From positions 217,519,837-217,583,836 of the forward strand of contig NC_061514.1 of the NCBI RefSeq assembly GCF_022539505.1: DNA of 64,000 nucleotides, read 5' to 3'. A model generated the notes under the pieces. That model was not told where the DNA came from. It saw only the letters and a program-made list of their open reading frames with translations, and did not search any database. Of this stretch, positions 11,679-22,866 are shown piece by piece. Source of the DNA: Lolium rigidum (lineage: Eukaryota; Streptophyta; Magnoliopsida; Poales; Poaceae). How positions within the stretch are numbered: position 1 is the first letter of the stretch; every line of letters begins with the position of its first letter. Position numbers and translations under genes: made by a program.

Positions 11679-14600
11679 ACATCGCAATTGATGGAGACAC
11701 TAAAGTGGTACTAAGACACCTCTATATCTTTATTGAAGAAGATACTTCAAAAGATAGCTATGGCATATCTATATCTTTATTGAAGAAGAGTTAGCATACC
11801 GCCATCTCAGGTGATGGGGATACTAGGGAAGTCCTATGACATCTCTACATCTTTGTTAAAGAAGAGTTCCTCTACATGAAACACTAGGAAAGAGTTCCCC
11901 ACTTGGTCTCAATTTTTCCCACGACCATCTCCATATGGTCAACACACGCCCATTTTCCGTACCATTCCGGTACATCCAACACAACACTTTCTTTGCAAAG
12001 CATTTATCAAAACAAAACACAAGCCCCGGTTAAGTATGGCCATTTCAACTTGTCCATGACCGCGGACGCGGCTATTCGAATAGATTTGACTCTGCAGAGT
12101 TTGCACACTTTTCCCACAACTATCCGGATACCTATCGTGTGGGCATCATCCCCTCATAACAACATATGCCACGACGGATACCCGGACATAACCTTTCGCC
12201 CATCTCCACTGGCACGAGTCCTTCCTCGCGGGCTTACCCCTTCCCGGCACCCCGGCAAGCATACCTCCTTTTGAGCGTATCTCCGGCGCCATGACGAAGA
12301 CCCTCGCAATCGTCCGGCTATCGGTTAAGACAGTGTATTGCCTCCTCCGCAGCGCAACCCGGCGTCGGAGGTCGTCGTGACCCTCCCTAGAAAGTTGTGA
12401 AGGGTGCTCCCGCCAGCTTCAACAAACTACGGGCTAAGCCCCGTCCCACACCAGGGTAGTGTGGTTGCGCGATAAAAAGTTGGGACGGCGAACACTTATA
12501 CGCAGTGCTCCTTTGAAAAAAAATTCACCCACACTTCCTTTACTTGCCAACAACCAACCATATTCCTCCAAAGCATCCTTGTCCAAAGACCTTGTCTTTC
12601 CAAAACATACACTTGGGTAGAGTTAACTTACCCAAGGTTTTCACAAACATTTACAACAAGGTAAGCCTTGAGGGGTTCCCAACCTATAGTTTCATGAGTT
12701 GAACTAGTATTGCACTATGGCCGAGGTGAGAGTCATCTTTCCATAGAAGGTATCAAAGGAGTAATGGAGTGGATCATACTTGCTTTAAGGTAAGCAGGTA
12801 TTATGACAACACAAGGAGGATTATACTTTCAGATTTGTGGTGCTAAATATACAACTTAGATAGTGGAGTATCACTATCCAACATACTCTCCAATGGGTAC
12901 ACGGCATACTCCTCTCAAGTTGAGAATATACCAAGATCATGACATTGATACCTCTATACTACAAAGGGGGTGGATGTGGTGTAAGTCACTATCTTGAGAT
13001 GGAACATGCTCAAGTTGAGCATACAAGATAACCAAGTGGAATAGCACGGCCATAATATCATGCATCCCATGATCACAAAGACAATAGTGGAGTATCACCA
13101 CTAGGGAGTACCCCACTTGGAAACATACATAGATGACAACAATATCAAGAATAACACACATATAATTAAGGTGCTTTGGACATCAACAAATGACATCCAA
13201 CTAGACACCAAGTCAGAGATCAAAAGATGGCTTGCCTTGGCTTATTTGTCCCTGGACATCTTCAACTCCATCAATATAAGAATCCCAACAACATAAATAA
13301 AATCCTCGTCCGATTCCACTTCTTCTTCTTCTCCGGAATTGTTCGCATCTATCGCCGGAAAATATAAAAGGAACACAATCAATCACATTGCATCAACAAA
13401 ACAAACATACAACAACCATAATTTAACCATTCAATCAAGAGCTAACATACAAGGGACTTATAAATACTACAAAACAAATTAAAGAGAACCCATGTTATGT
13501 ACCTAGTAAATGTATGAGAGTATCACAACTTAGCAGTTGCCTCTCTCGGTTATCACCATGGTATAAAACAAATATTCCCTGGTAGATAACATCATAAAGA
13601 TGACAAGAGCATTAGTTTGACATAAAATACATTCACAAAACATTTTCAAACATTTTTGGAAAAGTAGAAAATAGTTTTCCTAATTTAATTTGCTCACTTA
13701 ACACTACACAAGAATAGGAAGCAAGCAAGATACCACACCATTTGAAAACTCAAGCAAAACAATAGAACTTGTTTAAGTTGCAAAGTTTTTGTTTTTCAAA
13801 CATAAAACAAAGGTTGCCCATTTCTAATAAAAAGAGTTGGTCAAGGGTTTTAAATAAACCAACAAGTTTTGGTCCAACAATGCATGTCACACATATACCT
13901 TACTAACAGTAACAAATATGCATGAACAGAGACTAATAATATTTTTCCTAGATGTCCAGTACTAATACAAGACTAACCCAATTGGGATCACCCAAAAATA
14001 TTAATCCTACAAATTTAGGAATTTGTTTGAATCTGACTGTACAGAAAACAAGATCTGTAAGTCATAAATCGTAGGAAAATCCTAAAAATATGAGACCACT
14101 GGCATTTGAAAGATATTGAAACAGAGATGCACACACAACTGGATTTGGGTTCAAATTGTTTCTGAAACTCTCACAAATGGATTGACAAGATTACTGCATG
14201 TCTATACCATTTGCTTTACCTCTGTAGTTACAGAACAGATAAAGGTTTGAAACTTGTTTGAGATGATAAAGAAAACATTCAGTAGTCCTACAGAATTGGA
14301 ATCACTCAATTAGGATCAAAAATGGATTTTTCGTGATTTAAAAGCTAACAGTCATGTCTGCAGAACACACAGAACAAGTTTAATTCACCACAAATCTTAC
14401 ATTAATCATAGAAATATGAGGTCAGCTGCATCTGATAGGTATTGAAAATCTGGTTCTCACCCAACTGGTTTCATCCAAAAATTCGTTCCCAAGCTCCTGG
14501 TTTAATTCGACAAAGTCAGATCTGACCAGATCTTGATCTGTGAACCATTTCAGTTTCAGGAGGTCAATCGAAGTTGAAACCACCGCCAAAATAAAGGTAT

Positions 14601-15242
14601 TGAAGAGTGCTTTCACCTACAGTTGACGTTGTTCAAAAAGGTTTTGTAAAAAGGAACAAATCTAACAAACAGTGAATCTGCATTTTTACAGAACTTTATT
14701 TACCACGGTCCATTCGTAAAGAATTTGAGGATGAGACCAACGCCAAGTTGTAGATCTTTTCCGTATCTATCTGTGGAACTTTGAATCACTCGATTCGGAT
14801 CTGCACACGATACTTGGTGGATTTTACAAGTTCGTACTAGAATCTGAAACAACAAGATTACAGAAATTACTGCAAGGTTTTGGACGAACTTTGCTCAAGA
14901 ACTTCAGATCTGTGGATTGCTCAACCTTCTCCATGCTTGGACCAACATGCACCTGCATCAAGATCCAATCTTAGCAATGGAGGAAGAAGAAGAGGAGATT
15001 AAACCATCTAGGGTTGGGGAGAAGATGGAGAGGGAGGCTCTCATGGTGAGGAGGAGCTTGAGGGAGGAGGGAGCTTCATCTTGGAGTTCTTTCCATGGCC
15101 ATGGCCGGCCATGGGAGCTAGGTGGAGCTGCATTTTCGTGGGGGAGAGTAGGAGAAGAGTGTGAGGGAGTAGATAAGGTGGAGGAGTGAGTGGAGAGAAG
15201 AAGAATGAGAGCAAGAGGAGTGGAGGTGGCCGGCCAAGGGCC

Positions 15243-15250
15243 ATTTATAG
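15243..15250 (-). promoter_or_regulatory. TATA box in 5' LTR of F
   Basis: CTATAAAT on the minus strand at the position equivalent to 6642-6649. Being in the 5' LTR, this copy would drive F's transcript. Confidence 0.6.
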
Positions 15251-17184
15251 AGGGAGAGGGGGTTGGCTGCCTCCTTTTTGATTGGCTAGGATGGGTGGCT
15301 GCCCATTTAATTGTTGGGGTAGTTGAGAGGCAAGTCTTGCAATAGAAGAAAGTGAGGAGGAAAGTGGCTGGCCGAAATTACCATGCCAACATAATTGGCC
15401 GGCTCCATTCTTGCCAAATACAAGTGAACAATGTGAGGGAGAGGCACAACATCCATGTGAATAGATATGTGCATGATATTGAGGAGAAAATGTCAAAGAG
15501 TGACTTTGATGATGATAAAAATAGGAGTAGATACATATAGATAAAAAGGAGTATGAAGGTGACATGTGCCATGAGAATAATCTCCACCACTTTGGTTGAG
15601 ACCAACTTATGATGAAGATAGTTCCCAAGGTATATTTGATGATTAGTAGCTTTTATTTGAATTCAATTTTGGAAGGATTGGGATGGACCACATGCAACAA
15701 TGCATGTGCATGCCAAGGTAAATAGGAAGGTGATGGTGGTTTAGTCAATGACAGAGCAAGGTTAAAATAAATGGTGAATGAAGTATCCATATACTCACAA
15801 GGATGAATATGGTGGCAGAAATCACCAATTCATGAGGTCAAGGTGGTGATGGAAAAGAATAGAGGATTGAGATGGGCATGATAAAATATAAGTTGCTCTT
15901 CAAATAAGAGGTCAATTGGGATTGATTTGGAAGTATCAGATGATCATCCATTTGATCAAGAATTGGAGGATGGGGGAAAATACAATGTGGTAGATCAGAG
16001 ATGTGCAAAGGTTGCTATTTGAAATAGAACTTGTTTGAAAAGTATTTGAAACACCTCAATTGTCTAGGGACAATTGGGAATGAACTCAAGTGGAATGGAA
16101 CTTGAAAATGTTGAGAAAAACTAGTTGGAACTTAGGGGTTCAAAATATTCTACTTACTATCTCAAGTAAAGTAGAGTTTTTCTCAAACTTAAAATAAACA
16201 AGAAATGGTATAGATACCATAACAAGCCTTTTTGTGAAAAGGGAAAGCAAAATAGAAAGAAAAGTTTTAGAAACCAGTACTTGGTAGAAATGGGATGAGA
16301 AACAAAACCCATTTCAGTTCTTGTTTTCTTTGAAGAAATATCTTGAAAAGATTTAATAAAACTAGAAGTAGTTTTGTGATCAAAACTTGAGAAGAAAAAA
16401 CAATAGGGGTTTGAGAAAGAGAACTAATTTAGGGGGAGGTGTTCTCAAGGGTAGATAGTGGCTATAGACTGTACCCATCAATCTCACTCTTGGTTTTGTG
16501 AAGATTAAACTTGAATAGAACAAGAGGTAAAAGAGAAGGAAGTGATCCAGAGTTGAAACAAAGGGTAGAGTGCAAGGTCAAGTGAATTAAGAGAATTGCA
16601 AGGGTAGACTGAGACATTCAAGACGTGGAGGTTGAAGAGAATGTTGCATAGATGAGATCCATGCATTGAAGTCAACCATAATAGTTGTGGGTGCTTAGAG
16701 ATTAACTGCCAAAGTCTGGACATTTTAAGCCTGTCAACACAGATGGTCGTCATGGCCTCAAAACCAACAAGGATGAGTGGGTATAAGAGAGGGATGTAGC
16801 TAGGGGTAGATGATCCCAAGTTTTGAATTAAGGATGATTGAGCTATCTTGTACCACAAAGAGAAAAATCAAGATGGCACACTCATGTTGTCATCGGGAGA
16901 GAGGTTTGATGTAGTAAGAAGGAAAACAATTTTTCCTAAGCCACACATGTGTTTTATTTGGTGAGTTGCTTGTTCAACCACTAGGGGTGTTGTTCTATGA
17001 GGTAGCTCAAGACAAAACTCAACAAGCAAATCAAGACAATTCATCTACCAACAGATCAAGGCAATTCATCATAACAAACAGATCAAGGCAATTCATCTTA
17101 ATAAGTCTATAGAAAAAGTTTTTGTTCCCCCTGATTTTTGAAATAAGGACAACTAACAAAGGTTGCAAAAGTTGGTGTGTTACA

Positions 17185-18175
17185 CTATCCTTGCGAAAAT
17201 GTACCCAGACCATATCACCAGGCTTGAACAACATCTCCTTGCGCTTCTTGTTCATCCTTGTAGCATTGCTCTTGCCTTTCTTCTCTATCAACTCTTTAGT
17301 CTTCACATGAATCTTTCGCACAAATTCTGCCCTCTTGGATGCCTCCATATTAACTCTCTCATGTATGGGCAAAGGCAACAAGTCAAGTGGAGTAATGGGT
17401 TTGAAACCATACACCACCTCAAAAGGATACAGCTCCGTGGTAGAATATACCGCCCTGTTGTAAGCAAATTCCACATGTGGTAAACACTCTTCCCACTCCT
17501 TCAGTTTTTTCTTGATCATGGATCTCAACAGTTGTGACAAGGTTTGATTCACCACCTCAGTTGGTCCATCAGTTTGGGGATGACAAGTACTACTGAAAAG
17601 TAGCTTTGTCCCCAGCTTTCCCCAAAGTGTCTTCCATAAGTAGCTCATGAACTTCACATCACGATCAGAAACAATAGTCTTTGGGACTCCATGTAGTCGT
17701 ACAATCTCCATGAAAAACAGGTTAGCAATATGCAACACATCGTCGCTCTTGTGGCAGATAATACACTGTGACATTTTAGAAAATCTGTCCACTACCACAA
17801 ATATAGAATCATGGCCTCTTTTAGTACGCGGCAAACCCAACACAAAATCCATACTAATATCCTCCCCAGGTGTAGTAGGTGCCGGTAAAGGAGTATACAA
17901 ACCGTGAGGCTTCAGCTTGGACTTGGACTTGTTGCAAGTAATGCACCTCTTCACATACCTGTCCACATCCCGCCTCATCTTTGGCCAATAAAAGTGATCA
18001 GCGAGCATGAGTAGCGTCTTCTCATGCCCAAAGTGACCCATTAAACCTCCAGCATGTGATTCCTGCAATAAGAGCAAACGCACAGACGATTCTGGAACAC
18101 ATAGTTTGTTAGCTCTAAACAAGAACCCATCATGTATGTGATATGTTTCCCATGCTTTACCAATAACACAGGCGG
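17185..18175 (-). pseudogene. CRM-like pol, integrase
   Basis: Integrase inserts the cDNA into the host chromosome. Visible in order: a His/Cys zinc finger ([11 protein letters not shown] then CITC); catalytic Asp in SMDF, catalytic Asp in VSDRD, and Glu in TEVV 36 residues later, giving a D,D-35-E spacing; then MVWVHFRKD leading into the C-terminal module, where F is inserted. A Pro stands where the family usually has Gln before the catalytic Glu (TDGPTE). The frame joins the upstream RNase H part only through a one-base shift near 18165-18175. A Met further upstream (about 18215) is just a codon opened by the shift. Confidence 0.85.
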
Positions 18176-20318
18176 TATGGTTCAGCAAAATCATGATCAG
18201 TTGCATACAAATCACATAACACCTCTAATCGAGGAATTTTAACATCAAGATGAGTTAATAGCATAGTTTTCCTAGATAGAGCATCAGCAACAATATTATC
18301 TTTTCCCTTCTTATGCTTAATAATGTATGGAAAAGACTCAATGAACTCAACCCACTTTGCAAGACACCTATGGAACGTAGATTGGGCTTTCAGATATTTC
18401 AAAGCTTCATGATCAGAATGTATGATAAATTCTTTTGGCCACAAATAATGTTGCCAAACCTCAAGAACTCTAATTAAAGCATACAATTCTTTATCATATA
18501 TAGGATAGTTCAACTTAGCACCAGAAAGTTTCTCAGAAAAATATGCAATTGGGCGACCCTCTTGCATCAACACACCACCAATTCCAATACCACTAGCATC
18601 ACATTCAATCTCAAATTGCTTATTGAAATCATATATAGGATAGTTCAACTTAGCACCAGAAAGTTTCTCAGAAAAATATGCAATTGGGCGACCCTCTTGC
18701 ATCAACACACCACCAATTCCAATACCACTAGCATCACATTCAATCTCAAATTGCTTATTGAAATCAGGAAGTGCAAGCAACGGTGCAGAAGTTAACAATC
18801 TTTTCAGTTCATCAAAAGCATGATCTTGGGCAACGCCCCACTCAAATGCAACACCCTTTTTAGTCAATTCATTCAAAGGTGCAGAAATAGTACTAAAATT
18901 GGGCACAAAATGGCGAATAGGATGACGATATCTAATAGTAATGTCGTTTATCGCTCTACAATCTACGCACATACGCCATGTACCATCTTTCTTAGGAACA
19001 ATAATAACAGGAACATCACAAGGACTAAGGCTTATGCGGATATAACCTTTGTAAAGTAGCGCTTGTACTTGCTTCTGTATCTCCTTCGTCTCTTCGGGAT
19101 TCGTCCTATATGGCGCCCTATTGGGCAGCGAGGCACCGGGGATCAAGTCTATTTGATGCTCCATACCACGCAATGGTGGTAGTCCCGCAGGTACCTCCTC
19201 CGGAAACACATCGTGGAATTCCTGCAAAATATTAGAAACACCAAGAGGAAGAGGGGTCCTGTCGTTAGAAACCAAAACCGTACCCCTGTACATGAGCACA
19301 AGAGGCATGGCTGTAGGATCCTCACTAAATTCTCTCATGTCTTGTTTGGTGGCTAATGAAACTAAGGAATTCACTCTCTCACTTTTCGTTATATCACTCA
19401 CGACATTACAATTCTCTCGCCTATCTAGAGATGCATCCTCCAAGTTTACTTCAATTTTCTGACGAGACTCATTGACAATTTGCTGTGGTGACATAGGTTG
19501 TAGATTGATTTTCTTGCCCTTGAACTCCAAGTGATATGTATTGGCGCAGCCATTGTGTTGTACAGAACGGTCATAGAGCCATGGCCGACCCAATAGCAGG
19601 TGACAAACCGTCATAGGAACCACATCAAAATCAATGGAATCCTTATACGGTCCAATCTCAAAATCAACACGCACCATGTGGCTCACCTTCATCTCACCAT
19701 TATTTCTCAACCACTGAATATAATATGGATGCAGGTGCGGTAGATACTTCAGTTTCAGCTTGGCACATAACTCTTTGCTTGCTAGATTGCGACAACTTCC
19801 GCTATCAATAATGACCTTGCAAGATTTATCAGGACCAACTAGTGCCTTTGTTTGGAACAAATTACAGCATTGTGTAGATGCACTCGACTGCACATTAAGA
19901 ACACACTGCGAGACAACAATAGTTTGAGCTTCAGAAGGGAAAGCATCATAACCATCACTGTCATAATCATCCTCATCTAGAGCATTTGGATCAACATAAT
20001 CTCCAGTTTCATACTCATTGTCCTCATTAATGATCATAACTTTGCGGTTAGGACAATCTCGCTTGAAGTGACCCTTGCCACCACATGTATGACAAGCCAT
20101 ATCGCGGTTGCGCGCTGTCGACATGTTAGAACTAGTTCCACTTGCTGCAGGAACGGGCTTCTTTGTGTTGGTGACACTAGAGACCGGCTTGCTAGACGAA
20201 GTAGAAACATCTGCAGGGCGCGTAGATGGTGCCGTGGAGGGTGGCGTGCGAGGCGTGTAACGCCCAGCTCCTGTAGCACGACCCTTCATTTGCAGTTCTT
20301 CAGCCAACTGTGACTCAT
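18170..20318 (-). pseudogene. CRM-like gag C-terminus, protease, partial RT, RNase H
   Basis: The frame continues from gag at 49613 after removing A. In order: SQLAEE region, Thr/Ser/Pro-rich linker, CCHC knuckle [14 protein letters not shown] (CX2CX4HX4C), acidic linker, aspartic protease DSG (VIIDSGSC), then RT N-terminal motifs ([21 protein letters not shown] type). At about 18915 the sequence jumps from the early RT motif RYRHPI to FVPNFSTI, a motif normally found beyond the RT core. An in-frame deletion of roughly 140-150 residues has removed the YXDD active site. RNase H follows, with 45 codons duplicated (18496-18765). It cannot supply RT. Confidence 0.85.
18496..18765 (-). repeat. Perfect 135-bp tandem duplication in RNase H
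   Basis: Two adjacent identical 135-bp copies (about 18496-18630 and 18631-18765), in frame (45 codons), each coding the RNase H block with ECDASG and [12 protein letters not shown] microhomology is at the junctions. No difference between copies was seen, so the duplication is recent or a sequence/assembly artefact. Confidence 0.9.
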
Positions 20319-21915
20319 TGATACGTCTCAAACGTATCTATAATTTCTTATGTTCCATGCTACTTTTATGATGATACTCACATGTTTTATACACATTATA
20401 TGTCATATTTATGCATTTTCCGGCACTAACCTATTGACGAGATGCCGAAGAGCCGATTCGTTGTTTTCTGCTGTTTTTGGTTTCGAAATCCTAGTAAGGA
20501 AATATTCTCGGAATTGGACGAAATCAATGCCCGGGGGCCTATTTTTCCACGAAGCTTCCGGAAGACCGGAGGGGAGACGAAGTGGGGCCACGGGGCGCCG
20601 CCACACTAGGGCGGCGCGGCCTAGAGGGGGCCGCGCGGCCCTAGCGTGTGGGGCCCCCGTGACTCTCCCGACTCCGCCCTTCCGCCTACTTAAAGCCTCC
20701 GTCGCGAAACCCCCAGTACCGAGAGCCACGATACGGAAAACCTTCCAGAGACGCCGCCGCCGCCAATCCCATCTCGGGGGATTCAGGGATATCGCCTCCG
20801 GCACCTCGCCGGAGAGGGGAATCATCTCCCGGAGGTCTCTTCATCGCCATGATCGCCTCCGGATCGATGTGTGAGTAGTTCACCCCTGGACTATGGGTCC
20901 ATAGCAGTAGCTAGATGGTCGTCTTCTCCTCATTGTGCTACCATGTTAGATCTTGTGAGCTGCCTATCATGATCAAGATCATCTATTTGTAATTCTTCAT
21001 GTTGTGTTTGTTGGGATCCGATGAATATGGAATACTATGTCAAGTTGATTATCAATCTATCATATATGTTATTTATGTTCTTGCATGCTCTTCGTTGCTA
21101 GTAGAGGCTCGGCCAAGTTGATACTTGTGACTCCAAGAGGGAGTATTTATGCTCGATAGTGGGTTCATGCCTCCATTAAATGCGGGACGAGTGACGAGAA
21201 AGTTCTAAAGTTGTGGATGTGCTTGTTGCCACTAGGGATAAAACATCGATGCTTTGTCTAAGGATATTTGTGTTGATTACATTACGCGCCATACTTAATG
21301 CAATTGTCCGTTGTTTACAACTTAATACCGAGGGGTTCGGATGATAACTCTGAAGGTGGACTTTTTAGGCATAGATGCATGTTGGATAGCGGTCTATGTA
21401 CTTTGTCGTAATTCCCGATTAAATCTCATAGTACTCATCATGATATATGTATGTGCATTGTTATGCCTTCTTTATTTGTCAATTGCCCAACTGTAATTTG
21501 TTCACCCAACATCTGCTATCTTATGGGAGAGACACCACTAGTGATCCGTGGACCCCGGTCCTATTCTTTACATCTGAAATACAATCTATTGCAATTGTTC
21601 TTTACTTGTTCTTCGCAAACAACCATCATCATCCACACAATACATCTAATCCTTTGTTTACAGCAAGCCGGTGAGATTGACAACCTCGCTGTTACGTTGG
21701 GGCAAAGTTCTGTGATTGTGTTGTGCAGGTTCCACATTGGCGCCGGAATCCCTGGTGTTGCGCCGCACTACACTCCGCCACCAACAACCTTCAACGTGCT
21801 TCTTGGCTCCTCCTGGTTCGATAAACCTTGGTTTCTTTCTGAGGGAAAACTTGCTACTGTACGCATCACACCTTCCTCTTGGGGTTCCCAACGGACGTGT
21901 CGACTGCACGCATCA
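20319..21915 (+). repeat. 5' LTR of element A
   Basis: A 1597-bp LTR (TGATACGTCTC...CACGCATCA). It opens with inverted repeat GATACGT/ACGTATC. The U3 hairpin arms are 20602-20621 and 20629-20650, followed by TATA-like CTTAAAG near 20690. The frame 20350-20874 spans hairpin and TATA and is not a gene. Confidence 0.88.
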
Positions 21916-21926
21916 AGCTAAATTTC

Positions 21927-21944
21927 TGGCGCCGTTGCCGGGGA
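21927..21944 (+). promoter_or_regulatory. PBS of A (Asp tRNA type)
   Basis: TGGCGCCGTTGCCGGGGA, the 18-nt site typical of Athila-lineage gypsy elements, 11 bases after the LTR end. Confidence 0.85.
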
Positions 21945-22173
21945 GATCAAGACACGCTGCAAGGGGAGTCTCCACTTCCAATCTCTTTACTTTGTTTTTG
22001 TCTTGCCTTGCTTTACTTTATTTACTGCTTTGTTTGCTGCATTATATCAAAACACAAAAAAATTAGTTGCTAGTTTTACTATATTTACTGTCTTGTTCTC
22101 TATATCAAAAACACAAAAAAATTAGTTACTTGCATTTACTTTATTTAGTTTGCTTTATTTACTACTGCTAAAA

Positions 22174-22866
22174 ATGAGTAATCCGGAAGTTGAAGTTCGT
22201 TCCTTTAAGCAACAAGGTGGAGAAAGTTTTAAATATGCTTGGTATAGAATTAGTGATGCTCATCATAGGTGCATTAAGAAACACTCCACTATTATACTAC
22301 TTAGGAACTTTTATGTTGGTATCTCTAGCTGGAATAGGCATGTTCTTGATACTCTTGCGGGAGATAATTTCCTAGGCACTCCGGCTTTAGAAGCTAGTTG
22401 CATTATTGAGAGTCTAGTTGGAATACCACCTGTTAATGAAGCTAAAATTGAAATCTCTCTTGAAGATGTCATGAAAAAGTTGGAGGCCATAGAGAAAGAT
22501 CTTCCAAGTATTGAGACTAAATTGGGAATATTACTTAATAGCACTGATAAACTTGATAAATCTCTAGGTGGAATTAATGAGAGAATTGCTGTTTTAGAAA
22601 CTTGTGCTACTCATGATAGTCGAACCCATAGGATTAGTGAACTTGAAGAAGCAATGTGAAACTTGGGTTCAACTTTCTCTTCTCTTAAGTTTAAGGAGAA
22701 AGCTTATGTGGGTAAGGAGCAAAAGTTTATGTATGTCTCTAAAGTGCCTAAACCAAAAAATTATTATTATAGGCCTAAAATTGACAAACCCCTTAGCACC
22801 ACTACGGATGGGGGAGCATCTAAGATACCTATTGATGTTGATGCTTCACCTCTCGACAATACTTGA
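22174..22866 (+). pseudogene. Athila-like gag remnant
   Basis: One frame of about 230 codons broken by a single in-frame TGA at 22657-22659. The N-terminal half (GESFKYAWYRISDAHHRC, FYVGIS, DTLAGDNFLGT) resembles the plant Ty3 gag core 'ESF..AW..F..LL..CP, FYNGL, D.A.GG'. A predicted coiled coil follows (MKKLEAIEKDLPSIETKLG...). The C-terminal part after the stop is Lys/Tyr-rich (KPKNYYYRPK) and ends SPLDNT, similar to the DNT end of D's ORF. The stop could be a CGA to TGA transition. No CCHC or protease. It may bind RNA or be a decaying relic; the gag assignment rests on a weak motif match. Confidence 0.55.

Larger units (their letters stand above)
2541..17184 (-). mobile_element. Element F: LARD-like retrotransposon with 6-kb LTRs
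   Basis: Complete insertion with identical 5-bp duplications CTATC at 2536-2540 and 17185-17189. The LTRs are 2541-8582 and 11136-17184; on the plus strand they start TGTGGGGACCCC and end GTGTTACA. The 12-nt PBS complement GCTCTGATACCA at 11119-11130 beside the left edge of the right LTR fixes the orientation as minus. The internal part is only 2553 bp and shows no gag or pol. LTRs larger than the internal domain and no coding content match large retrotransposon derivatives (LARDs) of Triticeae. It must be mobilised in trans. Confidence 0.85.
11136..17184 (-). repeat. 5' LTR of element F
   Basis: A 6049-bp LTR, the 5' one in transcript orientation. It is followed on the right by TSD CTATC and host E pol sequence. 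Differences from the other LTR are scattered and small, many at CG or C-run sites. Confidence 0.85.

Noticed and set aside
20350..20874. 174-codon frame in the Athila-like LTR, recurring in most LTRs
   Set aside because: It spans the U3 hairpin and TATA-like box, breaks at different points in each copy and has low-complexity Arg/Pro content; recurrence follows LTR homology only.
21927..21944. tRNA gene at the PBS sequences
   Set aside because: Only the 18-nt 3'-end complement is present, without cloverleaf sequence around it.
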